Assembly (NCBI GenBank): GCA_016858145.1
Contig: JAEHOE010000139.1
Location: 124,001 to 188,000 of the forward strand
DNA: 64,000 bases
Source: Edaphochlamys debaryana
Taxonomy: Eukaryota > Chlorophyta > Chlorophyceae > Chlamydomonadales
Reading direction: 5' to 3'
Part shown: positions 22,401 to 31,870 of the stretch, piece by piece
Layout: each line of letters opens with the position of its first letter
Position numbering within the stretch: the first letter of the stretch is position 1
The notes under the pieces: generated by a model
The model's input: the letters and a program-made list of their open reading frames with translations, nothing else
Told to the model about the DNA's origin: nothing
The model's database searches: none
Made by a program: the position numbers and the translations under genes

Positions 22401-24711
22401 GCAACTCCCCTCCGTGATCGTCGGCTGGGTCCCGGTCAGGGTCCCGCCCGTCACCATCCCCCGCGGTAATGGGTGCCACCGCGGCCTCCGCCTCAGGCTC
22501 CTCCACCTCAACGTACTGCAAGGGCGCGGGCCGCTCGCCTGCCCGCGGGTTCACGTTAACCAGGTAGGTCTCCGTGTCGGGGTCGTCAGGGTCTGACTCG
22601 TCCTCGGCGAGCAGCGCCGCCGCCTCAGGGCCCCGCAGGAAGGTGATAGGAATTGAGGCTCGCTGGCCCTCATCGTTGGTGTAGAACAGGCGCCCCTTAT
22701 CATAGCAGATCGTGGCACGCGCCTGACTCAGCCAGTCGCATCCCAGAATGATGCCGTACGTCCGCGCATTGCTCACATAGGCATCCAGGGCAATGGCCAT
22801 GTCTCCCGTGGTCGTATAGAGATCACGGACCCGCCCCTTGGCCTTGGCACAATTACCATCGGCCGCAATGAAGGATGCGTTGGTGCCCTCAATTGCAGGG
22901 GTCATCCGCAGCTTCCTCAAGGTGTGCCGAGGCACCAGCGACGCGGAGGCTCCGCTGTCGATGATGGCCGGGGTCGACACCAGCGCCCCATCGGCATCGC
23001 CCAGTTTGATCTCCGCCCGACACACCTGCCAACGCGGCGGCTCCCATGAGGCTTCCTCAGCGCTGTGGTTGATCATGGCCTCGGCGGAGAACGTCATTGG
23101 CTCTGGACCGCCTCGTGGTTGCTGCTCCGGTGAGCCAGGGGCAATCTCGGGGTGGCGCCGCTGCTGCGGGGTGTTGGGCGCCGGTGCCACGGTGGTGGCC
23201 CGGTTGCGCTGCCCTCGGGCAACGTTCAAGATACGTGCACCCAGCTTGGTGTACACGTTCAGAGGATTCACGCGCAAGGCCGAACCCAACGCAATTGGGT
23301 ACTTGTTGACCTTGGCCATGATCTCATCCGCCACTCTTCCTTCCTCCTCCACTGGGTCCCCCGCAGGCACGGCGTGCGTGCGGCCCATGTTCTCGCCTGG
23401 CGCCCGCACAGGCGGCCTCCATCCAACCCGCCCTGGGCTCGCTCGCCGGTTCTCAGGGAACGGCGGATCCATCCGGGTTCCAGCTGGCATCATGCGACGT
23501 GCTGGAGTCCGGGTTCGGTCTTCCGCAGGCGCGGCTCGCGGCTCACGCCCTTCAGGTGCGGCGGCACCAGTTGGGTTGGCGAGAGCGGCGGGGTCAACCG
23601 CCACCCGCTTGCGCGGCAGGGCGGTAGTCGGGAACTCGCCCATGCGCTTTAGATAAATCTCGTCCGCCTGTGACCCCTGGTTGCCGTACGGCAGATGCCG
23701 CCAGCTAACCGGCCTCGACTGCCTAGCACTCGCCGCATACACCTCTGGAGTGTGAACCACATCCACCAGGTGAACTTGCGACCCAAATGCGCCCTCCTGC
23801 CGCGTTTGCATCTCTTGCAGATTCAGTGAGAGCCTGGCAAAGTCCCTGGCCAGCGTCTCGAGATCAGGTGTGTTGCGGGGAGCGGCCGCTGGGGCAGGGT
23901 TCCGCGCTGAGCCCGTCGAGGGACCCATGCTCCCCCGTGGCTCATCACGCCGCGGTTGGGGATCACGACGGTCTTCCCAGCGCACCCGCGGGCGCGTGTC
24001 CTGCTCCCTGCTCCGTGTCATAGCTGGGGGTCCCCTGGACTCGGGCCTCACCAGTTCATACCGCACCCTCTCCGCCTTCTCCGTCTTTGCAGGTGCCTCC
24101 TCCTCCACATACTCTCGGGCACGACGATAACGGGCATGCCGTGTGGTGTCATCATGCTCATCCTCATCCCCCTGCTCGGCTCGGCTCATCGTGTCCATGC
24201 CCTCGCTCACGTAAATGGCATCGGAGATGGCCGCTTCAAGGTCCCTGGGCCGCATCAGGTAAACCTTGGCATAGTTGCGGGGCTGCAGCCCACGCAGGAA
24301 GTTGTACATGTAGGTTGGGTCCTCGGCAGGGTCAATCCCCAGTTGTGAGCAGAGGTGCCGATACCGGTCCGCATAATGCCTGACCGTCTCCTTCTTGCCT
24401 TGCCGGCAGTTCGCCAGGCGGCTGTACAATTCATCTTCCCGCACAGCAAAGCGGTCAATGAACGCTCGTCGGAAAGAGGGCCAATTGCCAAGCTCAGGAC
24501 CACTTCCACACGCCCAAATCTGCGCCGTGGAGCCTAGCCGGCACTTGGCGGCGATCAGCTTGTCCTCGTCCGTCCAGTGGAATAGACGAGCAAAGTTCTC
24601 GACTTGTGTGAGCCATGACCGGGCATCAAACAGGTCGGGGTCGAAGAGGGGTATCGTGTTGAGACTAGAGGCAGAGACGCCTCGTGCTCGATCTTGCCCA
24701 TAGTCTTCCAT
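16441..24711 (-). CDS. Gypsy Gag-Pol polyprotein with embedded PHD finger, 2,756 aa
   Basis: One intact ORF. Approximate residues: retrotransposon Gag domain 20-190; retropepsin-like aspartic protease at the DSGAS motif, about 582; acidic Glu/Asp tract about 775-825; reverse transcriptase about 920-1250, with FIDDVL as the YxDD-box equivalent near 1155; RNase H about 1300-1430 (ATDWSRHAVAA); a long linker 1430-2030; a PHD finger about 2042-2085 (CEVCDQG, CDYPGC, YHTGC, MWVC, i.e. Cys4-His-Cys3); the integrase zinc region H2C2 about 2265-2320; the DDE integrase core with HLDLFGP, ISDRGTEF and GKAERM at about 2327, 2384 and 2424; and a basic C-terminal tail. It makes and integrates element cDNA. 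PHD fingers read histone tails, so a role in choosing integration sites is plausible but inferred. The linker contains a duplicated module. No stop or frameshift interrupts it. Confidence 0.93.
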   Translation of the reverse strand: MEDYGQDRARGVSASSLNTIPLFDPDLFDARSWLTQVENFARLFHWTDEDKLIAAKCRLGSTAQIWACGSGPELGNWPSFRRAFIDRFAVREDELYSRLANCRQGKKETVRHYADRYRHLCSQLGIDPAEDPTYMYNFLRGLQPRNYAKVYLMRPRDLEAAISDAIYVSEGMDTMSRAEQGDEDEHDDTTRHARYRRAREYVEEEAPAKTEKAERVRYELVRPESRGPPAMTRSREQDTRPRVRWEDRRDPQPRRDEPRGSMGPSTGSARNPAPAAAPRNTPDLETLARDFARLSLNLQEMQTRQEGAFGSQVHLVDVVHTPEVYAASARQSRPVSWRHLPYGNQGSQADEIYLKRMGEFPTTALPRKRVAVDPAALANPTGAAAPEGREPRAAPAEDRTRTPARRMMPAGTRMDPPFPENRRASPGRVGWRPPVRAPGENMGRTHAVPAGDPVEEEGRVADEIMAKVNKYPIALGSALRVNPLNVYTKLGARILNVARGQRNRATTVAPAPNTPQQRRHPEIAPGSPEQQPRGGPEPMTFSAEAMINHSAEEASWEPPRWQVCRAEIKLGDADGALVSTPAIIDSGASASLVPRHTLRKLRMTPAIEGTNASFIAADGNCAKAKGRVRDLYTTTGDMAIALDAYVSNARTYGIILGCDWLSQARATICYDKGRLFYTNDEGQRASIPITFLRGPEAAALLAEDESDPDDPDTETYLVNVNPRAGERPAPLQYVEVEEPEAEAAVAPITAGDGDGRDPDRDPADDHGGELPMLVDTDEEGEEEDEDEEGEGESEEGSDKEDEDEDDWTGGGAGGAWGSEGEEEDGKDQDDGAPGGSCGPGAAQLEVYKAGPGAAGSRVRAAEATTAPTPGKPEIEILPNPPSFTSAAEHIAAARANAARAREANAGKEPSEELKTLLRQKINPELTPEQQEQMYQLLLRNHDMFALTNSDLGRTTWVTCKVDTGDSTPVYTPPYRMSKAELAAVDAEMDKLLKDGLIEPSHSPWGSPVMVIPKKAETGPGTANPDSPPVIEYRVVTDLRAVNQVVRPERYPMGHIQDLIDSTAPVGGGTKFYSSIDLKSGFWQVPMHDEESKNKLTLVTPHASYRPTVMPMGYRSSPSVFVRLMRLVLGPVLPGTAYLQREQGETGYAQMEPCVANFIDDVLTHAAEWDKHLEAQELVFDLLRLANLKVAIKKCKFGQRRIVFLGHLLDGEKGTVSPDPRNLANIERLPAPSTVKELRSWISTISYYKNFIANFSLKAKSLYNLLRKDAPWRWSEEEHEAWATLRQALLCEPVLAAPDFTRAFIIATDWSRHAVAAILSQVGADGRERVVQYASKKMSGSQLNWSAADGECYAAVFGVTYFRPYVWGTRFTLLTDSMAVRYLMTAKTSSLQGKLARMALKLMSYDIDIQHRPGERHGNVDGLSRLAHLASSSDEDGPSGPGSTQPVARALQERSPEELREQWAKGLGEAKTESQEAASALCCLSKRVTQMEEQGQACHEPTGGKHVGLPPPRSWRRTLGVAQRLTQRPAQALTGKGSLRGGRVERREEEPEIYMADTTPETAGANSRATRTARPPQPLDLDYLQLKRRELRALGQRFWEAEQYLEALERDYARAENAVWREFTTRRREDGMIRDWEDRHLHLPIRAPMVPWIPPTAAPRRPTRDEALGVLPSPGEASIPPPDQDGVVPTAGGENVNRASMEENQVVPVAAGAMAEEADKVSTRSDRLDAHAEVYVAAGVTAAEALRPGAWRYPGLPKPQAWRRTWCVAQRTDPAPALGRVTMSLEVALLDEEESGKPSSGMPEIYMADDRPGATTGSVRQAPDQRRASLLAAGGISPAQLRANQALGQRRAREETAQTEASRRESLALDEQERARGMRPETGVVVGNTSIRSHRFPRVPWVPPPAAPGRPPRGEELMTQQSAPPQRQPLHQLTMNVTAGGRPLQPPAVLEEEEEAHEGAGEVDVTQPPSDDERLPDAVVQGLGTERQSPLSPLSESGEETEPERERVKRQRRRSTRLADYVDPTQAKSQHTATVTDWNPAIRCEVCDQGMPDDTLLLCDYPGCTRAYHTGCLNPPLPGVPPGMWVCAGPHPAPAAGPAQPVVAHPEPELVEIDQDEEEQADAPDASEAKEGEDEEGAWEPEEGEAEASDSSTGPGCESKEQEDTQPAGEAGPSQPKPAAVERSPWEDAVMIHYLQTRKWNFPAGTSAETIVRETRRIARRAENYVWHEGTLYKVRRQDKHREHRPYWRVPKPDECAALVREAHEQGHQGEEKTHSILKERFWWPGMGKAVETCLRECKECASNQNKLLRHPRLRPLPVVPIMDTVHLDLFGPVTRTPRGHTMCLVMVDNFSSWPEVVPMKSKKAGEVWRAFWQNWICRFGVPRVVISDRGTEFTGKDFAGELKACKIKQYVTAGYNPRGNGKAERMVGTLLESIRKLIDDEADWDLKCYNAVYAYRTAAHSTTRVSPALCLYGRELTLSMERRPVSDTEPAEVEPEQVEAEWTSEHYQLLQGRRQRLEAIALDVEKRHVEAKEKAERDYQKKWHQSKPRKPRTNAGDQPAAAQAAPVATADPGQARTVTNPLGAEVVAAARQPTVMTARAAQNATPTAQGPATTSTPKKGANPRAHLGQASLSAPATPAGAAGTTPAGSPTAGRRVAPVATPVAGRPEEEAHRVRPARSDELRGLPDIPLDALIWRLKRRDSKLARDREGPYLFQFYRAPDGSHAVVKDARGVLFPIPTHLLYVPKSTKQPSQGLR

Positions 24712-24810
24712 TTTCTGGGGCCAGGCCTGAGGCTGAACTGGCCGTTTGTGGAGACGGAGGGGTAGGGTTGTCTAATGCGGCTGTTTGACCAGAGTTGCAA
24801 GCTCAGACGA

Positions 24811-24830
24811 GCAACCAGGTCCCGCTACCA
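24811..24830 (-). other. tRNA primer-binding site
   Basis: Directly inside the 5' LTR, read on the minus strand: TGGTAGCGGGACCTGGTTGC. TGG pairs with a tRNA CCA end; the rest would pair with a tRNA 3' end of the form CCAGGTCCCGCTACCA, most likely a methionine-type tRNA. This fixes the element's orientation. Confidence 0.7.
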
Positions 24831-26173
24831 AGAAAGCGAAGCCCCACCAAACCCGTAACCACACAAAATTTTCGCGGGTTCCGGGATGGTGTGCTGGCTT
24901 GCCCTAGGACCGTTCTGCTGCGCCGTGAGGTGCCCAGGGCTCAGCGTGTGAAGACGCTGGCCCCAGTCTCTGTCACCGCCGGTTTGGGGTGCGTGTCTCG
25001 TTGCGGGGCTCAATCAACGGACAGGCGATTGCAGCACGGATACTGCGCAGCGGAAGTCTTGCTTTGCGGAAGCGTACAGGTAATTGGGATACACTGAGGG
25101 AGACGGAGGCACTGGCAACGTCGGGGTGACGGCAAGCGCCCCGGGGTAGGGGCGTGTCGGGCCGATGGGGTGGCCACAGGACACGGGCTTGGCGTGCACA
25201 CAGGCAGGGCCAAGGAGAGAACAAGCGAAGCGGGCTGTAAGGCACGCGCTCGCCTCCGCCCGCGCACCCAGCAAGGGCAGACACAGCGGGTTAGAGCCGG
25301 GCTGACTCTGGGAAGGGGCTGAGCTGAGGCTGCTCAGGAGAGAAGGCTCCACTCGACGGAGGGCGCTGCGGCTCAGTCCGTGAGGAGCAAGGGGCACGGT
25401 CGCACTGCAGGCTGACGGCGTGCTGGGGCCGAAGGGCCAGGCTTGGCGCTCACTGGCGCAGAGGGGCTCGAGGGGACAGGGCCTCTGTCGAGCACACACT
25501 CAGACTTACACGAACAGAGACACAGAGCATTCAGAGCTCCGGGTAGCGTTGCTCCAGCAACCAGTTCTTGGGTTCGGGGCATGGGGCAACAGCCTGCGAC
25601 CCCCCGGCTATAAATATGGACTAGGTGTCGTACAGAACAACGGGCAGCGCCCGCCAGTGGAAGCAGCCACGCAGCTCCCGTGCTCAGATCATCTTCCAGC
25701 CACCTACCGTGAAGCCGTCACGTCACACGATCGGCTCACTACTCAACACCTTCCGCGACGCAACTCACACTGCTCAACCCCACCACACTTCAATGGCCAG
25801 GGCGGCCGTACAACCTAGTCAACATATGGCACTCGGTCAACGCCTCAGTCACACATATAACCCGGGAATCCTCACACCCTTGAGACGCCGTACAGCCATA
25901 TGGCGCTCGTCCCATCTGCATGTCACGTTCTCGAGCCCCAGTGTAACCCAACGGGCCGGTGTGACCCGAAACAGGCAACTCGCAACACGCCGCGCGGGTC
26001 GCAGTCGGCTTGACTGCGCCCCGCGCCCAAATGCTAAAACCAAAACCTATTTCATTAGGTGACACGCCCCAGGTCACCGCTTGCACGCTGCTGATGTGAT
26101 CACAAAGAATCCCTAGCGAGCCGGCGGGCGTGTGTGCACCCGAAACGCGTGGCCCCCTCAACCAAGCAGTACA
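24831..26173 (-). repeat. 5' LTR of the gypsy element
   Basis: 1,343 bp, near-identical to 13729-15071. Its outer (right) edge abuts the 81-bp and 364-bp satellite block. Confidence 0.92.
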
Positions 26174-26188
26174 CCCCACACGCCGTCG

Positions 26189-26403
26189 TCGGCCCCGCCT
26201 CGGCACTTGGGGGGCGTAGGGCCGCAGCTTGCGTTCTTTCCGCCTCTCCCCACGCCCCCGGCGGTCCTCGGCCCCGCCTCGGCACTTGGGGGGCTTGGGG
26301 GCGCAGCTGGCGTGCTTTCCGCCTCTTCCTGCACGCCCCCGACAGTCCTCGGCCCGGCGTGGGCACTCGTGAGGCGTGGGGCGCAGCCGACGTGCTGTCC
26401 ATC
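26189..26403. repeat. About 81-bp GC-rich tandem repeat, 2-3 diverged copies
   Basis: Units contain TCCTCGGCCCCGCCTCGGC, GCACTTGGGGGGC and CTTTCCGCCTC. A reverse-complement relative occurs at about 30385-30475. Confidence 0.75.
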
Positions 26404-29372
26404 CCTCCCCGCTCCGCCCGTGGGCGTGTCCGGCCCGGCCCTTGTGACTCCGCCCTCCCGCCCTCCCTCCCGGACCACCCTTCAGGCCTCGCCGTGTGTT
26501 TTCCATGTCTGTGGGCGTGCCCCGGCGCTGCGGTCGGTTGCTCTGGAGCTCTGGCTGCGCGGTGGGCTGGGGTCGCGGCCGCGGGGGTGGGGATGGCGGG
26601 TTGGCGGGGGTGTGGTGTGGGAGCGTCAGGGTGTTGGGTCGTGGCGAGCTGGACTGATTGGCGGCGCTGGCTGTTGCTTTCCTGGGTGTGTCTCGATGGC
26701 TTGGCGGCTCTCACAGCTGCTCCCGCTTGCTTGTGGGCCGTCTGCCTCGCTTCAGAGCGCGTGCAGAGGCCCCCGCTCCGCCCGTGGGCGCGTCCGGCTC
26801 GGCCCTTGTGACTCCGCCCTCCCGCCCTCCCTCCCGGACCACCCTTCAGGCCTCGCCGTGTGTTTTCCATGTCTGTGGGCGTGCCCCGGCGCTGCGGTCG
26901 GTTGCTCTGGAGCTCTGGCTGCGCGGTGGGCTGGGGTCGCGGCCGCGGGGGTGGGGATGGCGGGTTGGCGGGGGTGTGGTGTGGGAGCGTCAGGGTGTTG
27001 GGTCGTGGCGAGCTGGACTGATTGGCGGCGCTGGCTGTTGCTTTCCTGGGTGTGTCTCGATGGCTTGGCGGCTCTTACAGCTGCTCCCGCTTGCTTGTGG
27101 GCCGTCAGCCTCGCTTCAGAGCGCGTGCAGAGGCCCCCGCTCCGCCCGTGGGCGTGTCCGGCCCGGCCCTTGTGACTCCACCCTCCCGCCCTCCCTCCCG
27201 GACCACCCTTCAGGCCTCGCCGTGTGTTTTCCATGTCTGTGGGCGTGCCCCGGCGCTGCGGTCGGTTGCTCTGGAGCTCTGGCTGCGCGGTGGGCTGGGG
27301 TCGCGGCCGCGGGGGTGGGGGATGGCGGGTTGGCGGGGGTGAGGTGTGGGAGCGTCAGGGTGTTGGGTCGTGGCGAGCTGGACTGATTGGCGGCGCTGGC
27401 TGTTACTTTCCTGGGTGTGTCTCGATGGCTTGGCGGCTCTTACAGCTGCTCCCGCTTGCTTGTGGGCCGTCAGCCTCGCTTCAGAGCGCGTGCAGAGGCC
27501 CCCGCTCCGCCCGTGGGCGTGTCCGGCCCGGCCCTTGTGACTCCGCCCTCCCGCCCTCCCTCCCGGACCACCCTTCAGGCCTCGCCGTGTGTTTTCCATG
27601 TCTGTGGGCGTGCCCCGGCGCTGCGGTCGGTTGCTCTGGAGCTCTGGCTGTGCGGTGGGCTGGGGTCGCGGGCCGCGGGGGTGGGGATGGCGGGTTGGCG
27701 GGGGTGTGGTGTGGGAGCGTCAGGGTGTTGGGTCGTGGCGAGCTGGACTGATTGGCGGCGCTGGCTGTTGCTTTCCTGGGTGTGTCTCGATGGCTTGGCG
27801 GCTCTCACAGCTGCTCCCGCTTGCTTGTGGGCCGTCTGCCTCGCTTCAGAGCGCGTGCAGAGGCCCCCGCTCCGCCCGTGGGCGCGTCCGGCTCGGCCCT
27901 TGTGACTCCGCCCTCCCGCCCTCCCTCCCGGACCACCCTTCAGGCCTCGCCGTGTGTTTTCCATGTCTGTGGGCGTGCCCCGGCGCTGCGGTCGGTTGCT
28001 CTGGAGCTCTGGCTGCGCGGTGGGCTGGGGTCGCGGCCGCGGGGGTGGGGATGGCGGGTTGGCGGGGGTGTGGTGTGGGAGCGTCAGGGTGTTGGGTCGT
28101 GGCGAGCTGGACTGATTGGCGGCGCTGGCTGTTGCTTTCCTGGGTGTGTCTCGATGGCTTGGCGGCTCTTACAGCTGCTCCCGCTTGCTTGTGGGCCGTC
28201 AGCCTCGCTTCAGAGCGCGTGCAGAGGCCCCCGCTCCGCCCGTGGGCGTGTCCGGCCCGGCCCTTGTGACTCCACCCTCCCGCCCTCCCTCCCGGACCAC
28301 CCTTCAGGCCTCGCCGTGTGTTTTCCATGTCTGTGGGCGTGCCCCGGCGCTGCGGTCGGTTGCTCTGGAGCTCTGGCTGCGCGGTGGGCTGGGGTCGCGG
28401 CCGCGGGGGTGGGGATGGCGGGTTGGCGGGGGTGAGGTGTGGGAGCGTCAGGGTGTTGGGTCGTGGCGAGCTGGACTGATTGGCGGCGCTGGCTGTTACT
28501 TTCCTGGGTGTGTCTCGATGGCTTGGCGGCTCTTACAGCTGCTCCCGCTTGCTTGTGGGCCGTCAGCCTCGCTTCAGAGCGCGTGCAGAGGCCCCCGCTC
28601 CGCCCGTGGGCGTGTCCGGCCCGGCCCTTGTGACTCCGCCCTCCCGCCCTCCCTCCCGGACCACCCTTCAGGCCTCGCCGTGTGTTTTCCATGTCTGTGG
28701 GCGTGCCCCGGCGCTGCGGTCGGTTGCTCTGGAGCTCTGGCTGTGCGGTGGGCTGGGGTCGCGGCCGCGGGGGTGGGGATGGCGGGTTGGCGGGGGTGTG
28801 GTGTGGGAGCGTCAGGGTGTTGGGTCGTGGCGAGCTGGACTGATTGGCGGCGCTGGCTGTTGCTTTCCTGGGTGTGTCTCGATGGCTTGGCGGCTCTTAC
28901 AGCTGCTCCCGCTTGCTTGTGGGCCGTCAGCCTCGCTTCAGAGCGCGTGCAGAGGCCCCCGCTCCGCCCGTGGGCGCGTCCGGCCCGGCCCTTGTGACTC
29001 CGCCCTCCCGCCCTCCCTCCCGGACCACCCTTCAGGCCTCGCCGTGTGTCTTCCATGTCTGTGAGCGTGCCCCGGCGCTGCGGTCGGTTGCTCTGGAGCT
29101 CTGGCTGTGCGGTGGGCTGGGGTCGCGGCCGCGGGGGTGGGGATGGCGGGTTGGCGGGGGTGAGGTGTGGGAGCGTCAGGGTGTTGGGTCGTGGCGAGCT
29201 GGACTGATTGGCGGCGCTGGCTGTTGCTTTCCTGGGTGTGTCTCGATGGCTTGGCGGCTCTCACAGCTGCTCCCGCTTGCTTGTGGGCCGTCAGCCTCGC
29301 TTCAGAGCGCGTGCAGAGGCCCCCGCTCCGCCCGTGGGCGCGTCCGGCCCGGCCCTTGTGACTCCGCCCTCG
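26404..29372 (+). repeat. 364-bp satellite array, 8 units, with 3-unit higher-order structure
   Basis: Unit starts (CTCCGCCCGTGGGCG) fall at about 26410, 26774, 27138, 27504, 27868, 28233, 28597 and 28961, with a partial ninth. Diagnostic variants (GGCTCGGCCC; CTCCACCCTC; GTTACTTTCC; CTCACAG versus CTTACAG) recur in the order A-B-C-A-B-C and then break down, giving a 1,094-bp higher-order period. Long ORFs on both strands through the array are by-products. Confidence 0.93.
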
Positions 29373-29489
29373 TATCCTTTCCTGAAACGGTGTCTCTCGA
29401 CACCTCACAAAGAGGCCATTCCTTTGCGGTAACCATATGGCAAGGCCCGTTGGACACGTGCACGACAGGCTTCGTATTTGGGCATCTGC

Positions 29490-30125
29490 GCGTTTAGAGG
29501 TCCTGTGCCGAAGGGATGGCAGGGATGGAGAACAGTTCCGGCTGGGAAGCGGGCGCGGGAGGCGTGAGGGGCCAGAGCAGTATAGAATCCGCACGTTGGG
29601 AGGGCCTGTGCCGAAGGGATGGCAGGGATGGAGAACAGTTCCGGCCGGGAAGCAGGCCCGGGAGGCGTGAGGGGCCAGAGCTGTATAGCATCCGCACGTT
29701 GGGAGGGCCTGTGCCGAAGCGGTGGCTGGGATGGAGAACAGTTCCGGCCGGGAAGCGGGCGCGGGAGGCGTGAGGGGCCAGAGCTGTACAGCACCCGCAC
29801 GTTGGGAGGGCCTGTGCCGAAGCGGTGGCAGGGATGGAGTACAGTTCCGGCCGGGAAGCGAGCGCGGGAGGCGTGAGGGGCCAGAGCTGTATAGCACCCG
29901 CACGTTGGGAGGGCCTGTGCCGAAGCGGTGGCAGGGATGGAGTACAGTTCCGGCCGGGAAGCGAGCGCGGGAGGCGTGAGGGGCCAGAGCTGTATAGCAC
30001 CCGCACGTTGGGAGGGCCTGTGCCGAAGCGGTGGCAGGGATGGAGTACAGTTCCGGCCGGGAAGCGAGCGCGGGAGGCGTGAGGGGCCAGAGCTGTATAG
30101 CCTCTGCGCGTATAGGGTCTGCGCC
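29490..30125. repeat. 103-bp tandem repeat, about 6 copies
   Basis: Units at 103-bp spacing contain GGGATGGAGWACAGTTCCGG, GGGAGGCGTGAGGGGCCAGA and CCGCACGTTGGGAGG. The last copy is degenerate (CTGCGCGTATAGGGTCTGCG). Confidence 0.93.
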
Positions 30126-30384
30126 AAAGCGGTGGTGGGGCTAAGGAGCGCACACGCAGGGGGGGGGCCACAGGTGGCCGCTTGTGCTCTATTCTCAACT
30201 CGCAAATGCTAAATGAAGGCGGAGGTGTGAGGCCCGCGCAACCCCAGATGTGGTACGTCCCCCATCCCGAAACCCGTCCCTCATCCAACCCGACCCAAGG
30301 ATTCTGCCGTCCATTTTGCTGGCGGTGATAACCGCCGGTAATGTTCGCATGACCCGCGGTGGCACGGTGAGGGCGTGTGAAGCG

Positions 30385-31010
30385 GTATGCATTGCACGCC
30401 GGCTACGCCCCCAAGCCTCTCAAGTGCCAAGCCGGGGCCGAGGACCGCTGGGGGCGTGTAGGATGAGACGAAAGCACGCCAGCGCAGCAGGAGCTCCAGA
30501 GCAACCGACCGCAGCGCCGGGGCACGCCCACAGACATGGAAGACACACGGCGAGGCCTGAAGGGTGGTCCGGGAGGGAGGGCGGGAGGACGGAGTCACAA
30601 GGGCCGGGCCGGACACGCCCACGGGCGGAGCGGGGGCCTCTGCACGCGCTCTGAAGCGAGGCTGACGGCCCACAAGCAAGCGGGAGCAGCTGTGAGAGCC
30701 GCCAAGCCATCGAGACACACCCAGGAAAGTAACAGCCAGCGCCGCCAATCAGTCCAGCTCGCCACGACCCAACACCCCGACGCTCCCACACCTCACCCCC
30801 TCCAACCCGCCATCCCCACCCCCGCGGCCGCGACCCCAGCCCACCGCGCAGCCAGAGCTCCAGAGCAACCGACCGCAGCGCCGGGGCACGCCCACAGACA
30901 TGGAAAACACACGGCGAGGCCTGAAGGGTGGTCCGGGAGGAAGGGCGGGAGGGCGGAGTCACAAGGGCCGGGCCGGACGCGCCCACGGGCGGAGCGGGGG
31001 CGGAGCGGCG
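30385..31010 (-). repeat. Inverted copy of the 81-bp and 364-bp satellites
   Basis: From about 30481 to 31000 the sequence is the reverse complement of roughly 1.5 units of the 364-bp satellite. About 30385-30475 is the reverse complement of the 81-bp repeat. The two satellite blocks therefore face each other across the 103-bp array. Confidence 0.9.
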
Positions 31011-31390
31011 GCGGTGGGGGCGGGGGCACGGGGGTGTTTGAAGCTGATAAGCGGGCGGCGGGGGTAGGGGAGAAGGCGACGGGACTGGAGGCGGAGGGGG
31101 CGGAACTAGCGGGGTCGGTGTAGGAGGATTCAGGGGAGCAGCCGACGTGGCGGAGGCGGAAGGGCGGAGGAGGCGGGGCCCGGGCGGCAGCGACTGGGGC
31201 AAAGGAGGCGGAGGTAAATGCGGAGGGGGAGGAGGCGGTGGGGCCAAGCGGGTAGTTGGGAGCAGGGGAGCAGGCGACGTGGGCGAAGGTGAAGGGGGAT
31301 TGGTGGGGGCGGGGCGGGGCGGGGTCGTCGTCGTCGGCAGCGCGGGACGCCGTCCAGTGGCGGGGCGCGCGGCCATTGCCAGTATCATTC
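31011..31390. repeat. G-rich diverged tandem repeat
   Basis: Three degenerate units of roughly 125 bp containing GGGGAGCAGSCGACGTGG and GGCGGAGG. No coding potential beyond low-complexity Pro-rich frames on the minus strand. Confidence 0.5.
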
Positions 31391-31679
31391 AAGTTGATGT
31401 ATCGTCCTAACTTTGCCAGATCGACCGATGAGCTCGTCGGCGACTGTCGGGGCGACGACGTGATGCCGCATGCTGCACCACCTTGTCCGCACAGTCTGAG
31501 GTCTGAGGTTGCGGTCAAAAGGATGCTGAGCTCGTACAAGCATTGGGTTGCTGGGCCGCATGCCAGGCCAGCTTGCCACGGGTAAGTTCACACTCAAACT
31601 CGTTCGTGCCGGGCGAGGTTGCTGTTGATGCAAGAGAACTCACACGTAGCAGTAGTCTATACGCACTGGCAAGCAGCGA
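31391..31679. other. Unassigned
   Basis: I see no gene or repeat here. Confidence 0.4.
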
Positions 31680-31870
31680 GTGTTGGGCAGCCGGCAAATG
31701 CGTAAGCGTACGCATGGCGGTCGCGTTGCAATGCGTAACTTGGCGTGCCACGCTACGCACACAGACGTAGCTCCACGCCTGTCGCGTGTCGCGTTAGGGG
31801 TACGCGACCCGACGCTTTGCGATCAGGCCTAACGCGAGCCAGCGCGCCCTACGCGCCCCAACGCGACCGC
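31680..31870. repeat. Right subterminal AACGC/GCGTT-rich tract
   Basis: Dense GCGTA, TACGC, AACGCG and GCGTTG motifs in both orientations leading into the right inverted repeat; mirrors 9953-10300. Confidence 0.75.

Larger units (their letters stand above)
13729..26173 (-). mobile_element. Full-length Ty3/gypsy LTR retrotransposon
   Basis: Two direct repeats of exactly 1,343 bp (13729-15071 and 24831-26173) flank a minus-strand gag-pol ORF. Read on the minus strand the LTR begins TGTACTGC and ends CTTCGCTTTCT. The order is LTR, primer-binding site, one gag-protease-RT-RNaseH-PHD-integrase ORF, about 1.3 kb of extra sequence, LTR. I saw only two LTR differences (13887 versus 24989; 15063 versus 26165), so insertion is very recent and the element may be active. 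RT before integrase places it in Ty3/gypsy (Metaviridae). No target duplication is visible at the outer ends. Confidence 0.9.

Noticed and set aside
21889..22596. Leu/Val-rich plus-strand ORF resembling a membrane protein
   Set aside because: It is the antisense of the acidic tract of the gypsy polyprotein; Glu/Asp codons read backwards give Leu/Phe/Val.
26132..29497. Multiple 160-320 aa ORFs across the satellite, both strands
   Set aside because: Identical peptides recur every 364 bp in step with the satellite; no conserved domain and opposite-strand mirror ORFs.
29405..30288. 260-aa minus-strand ORFs with repeated ALAPHASRARFPAGT
   Set aside because: Products of the 103-bp tandem array read in successive frames.
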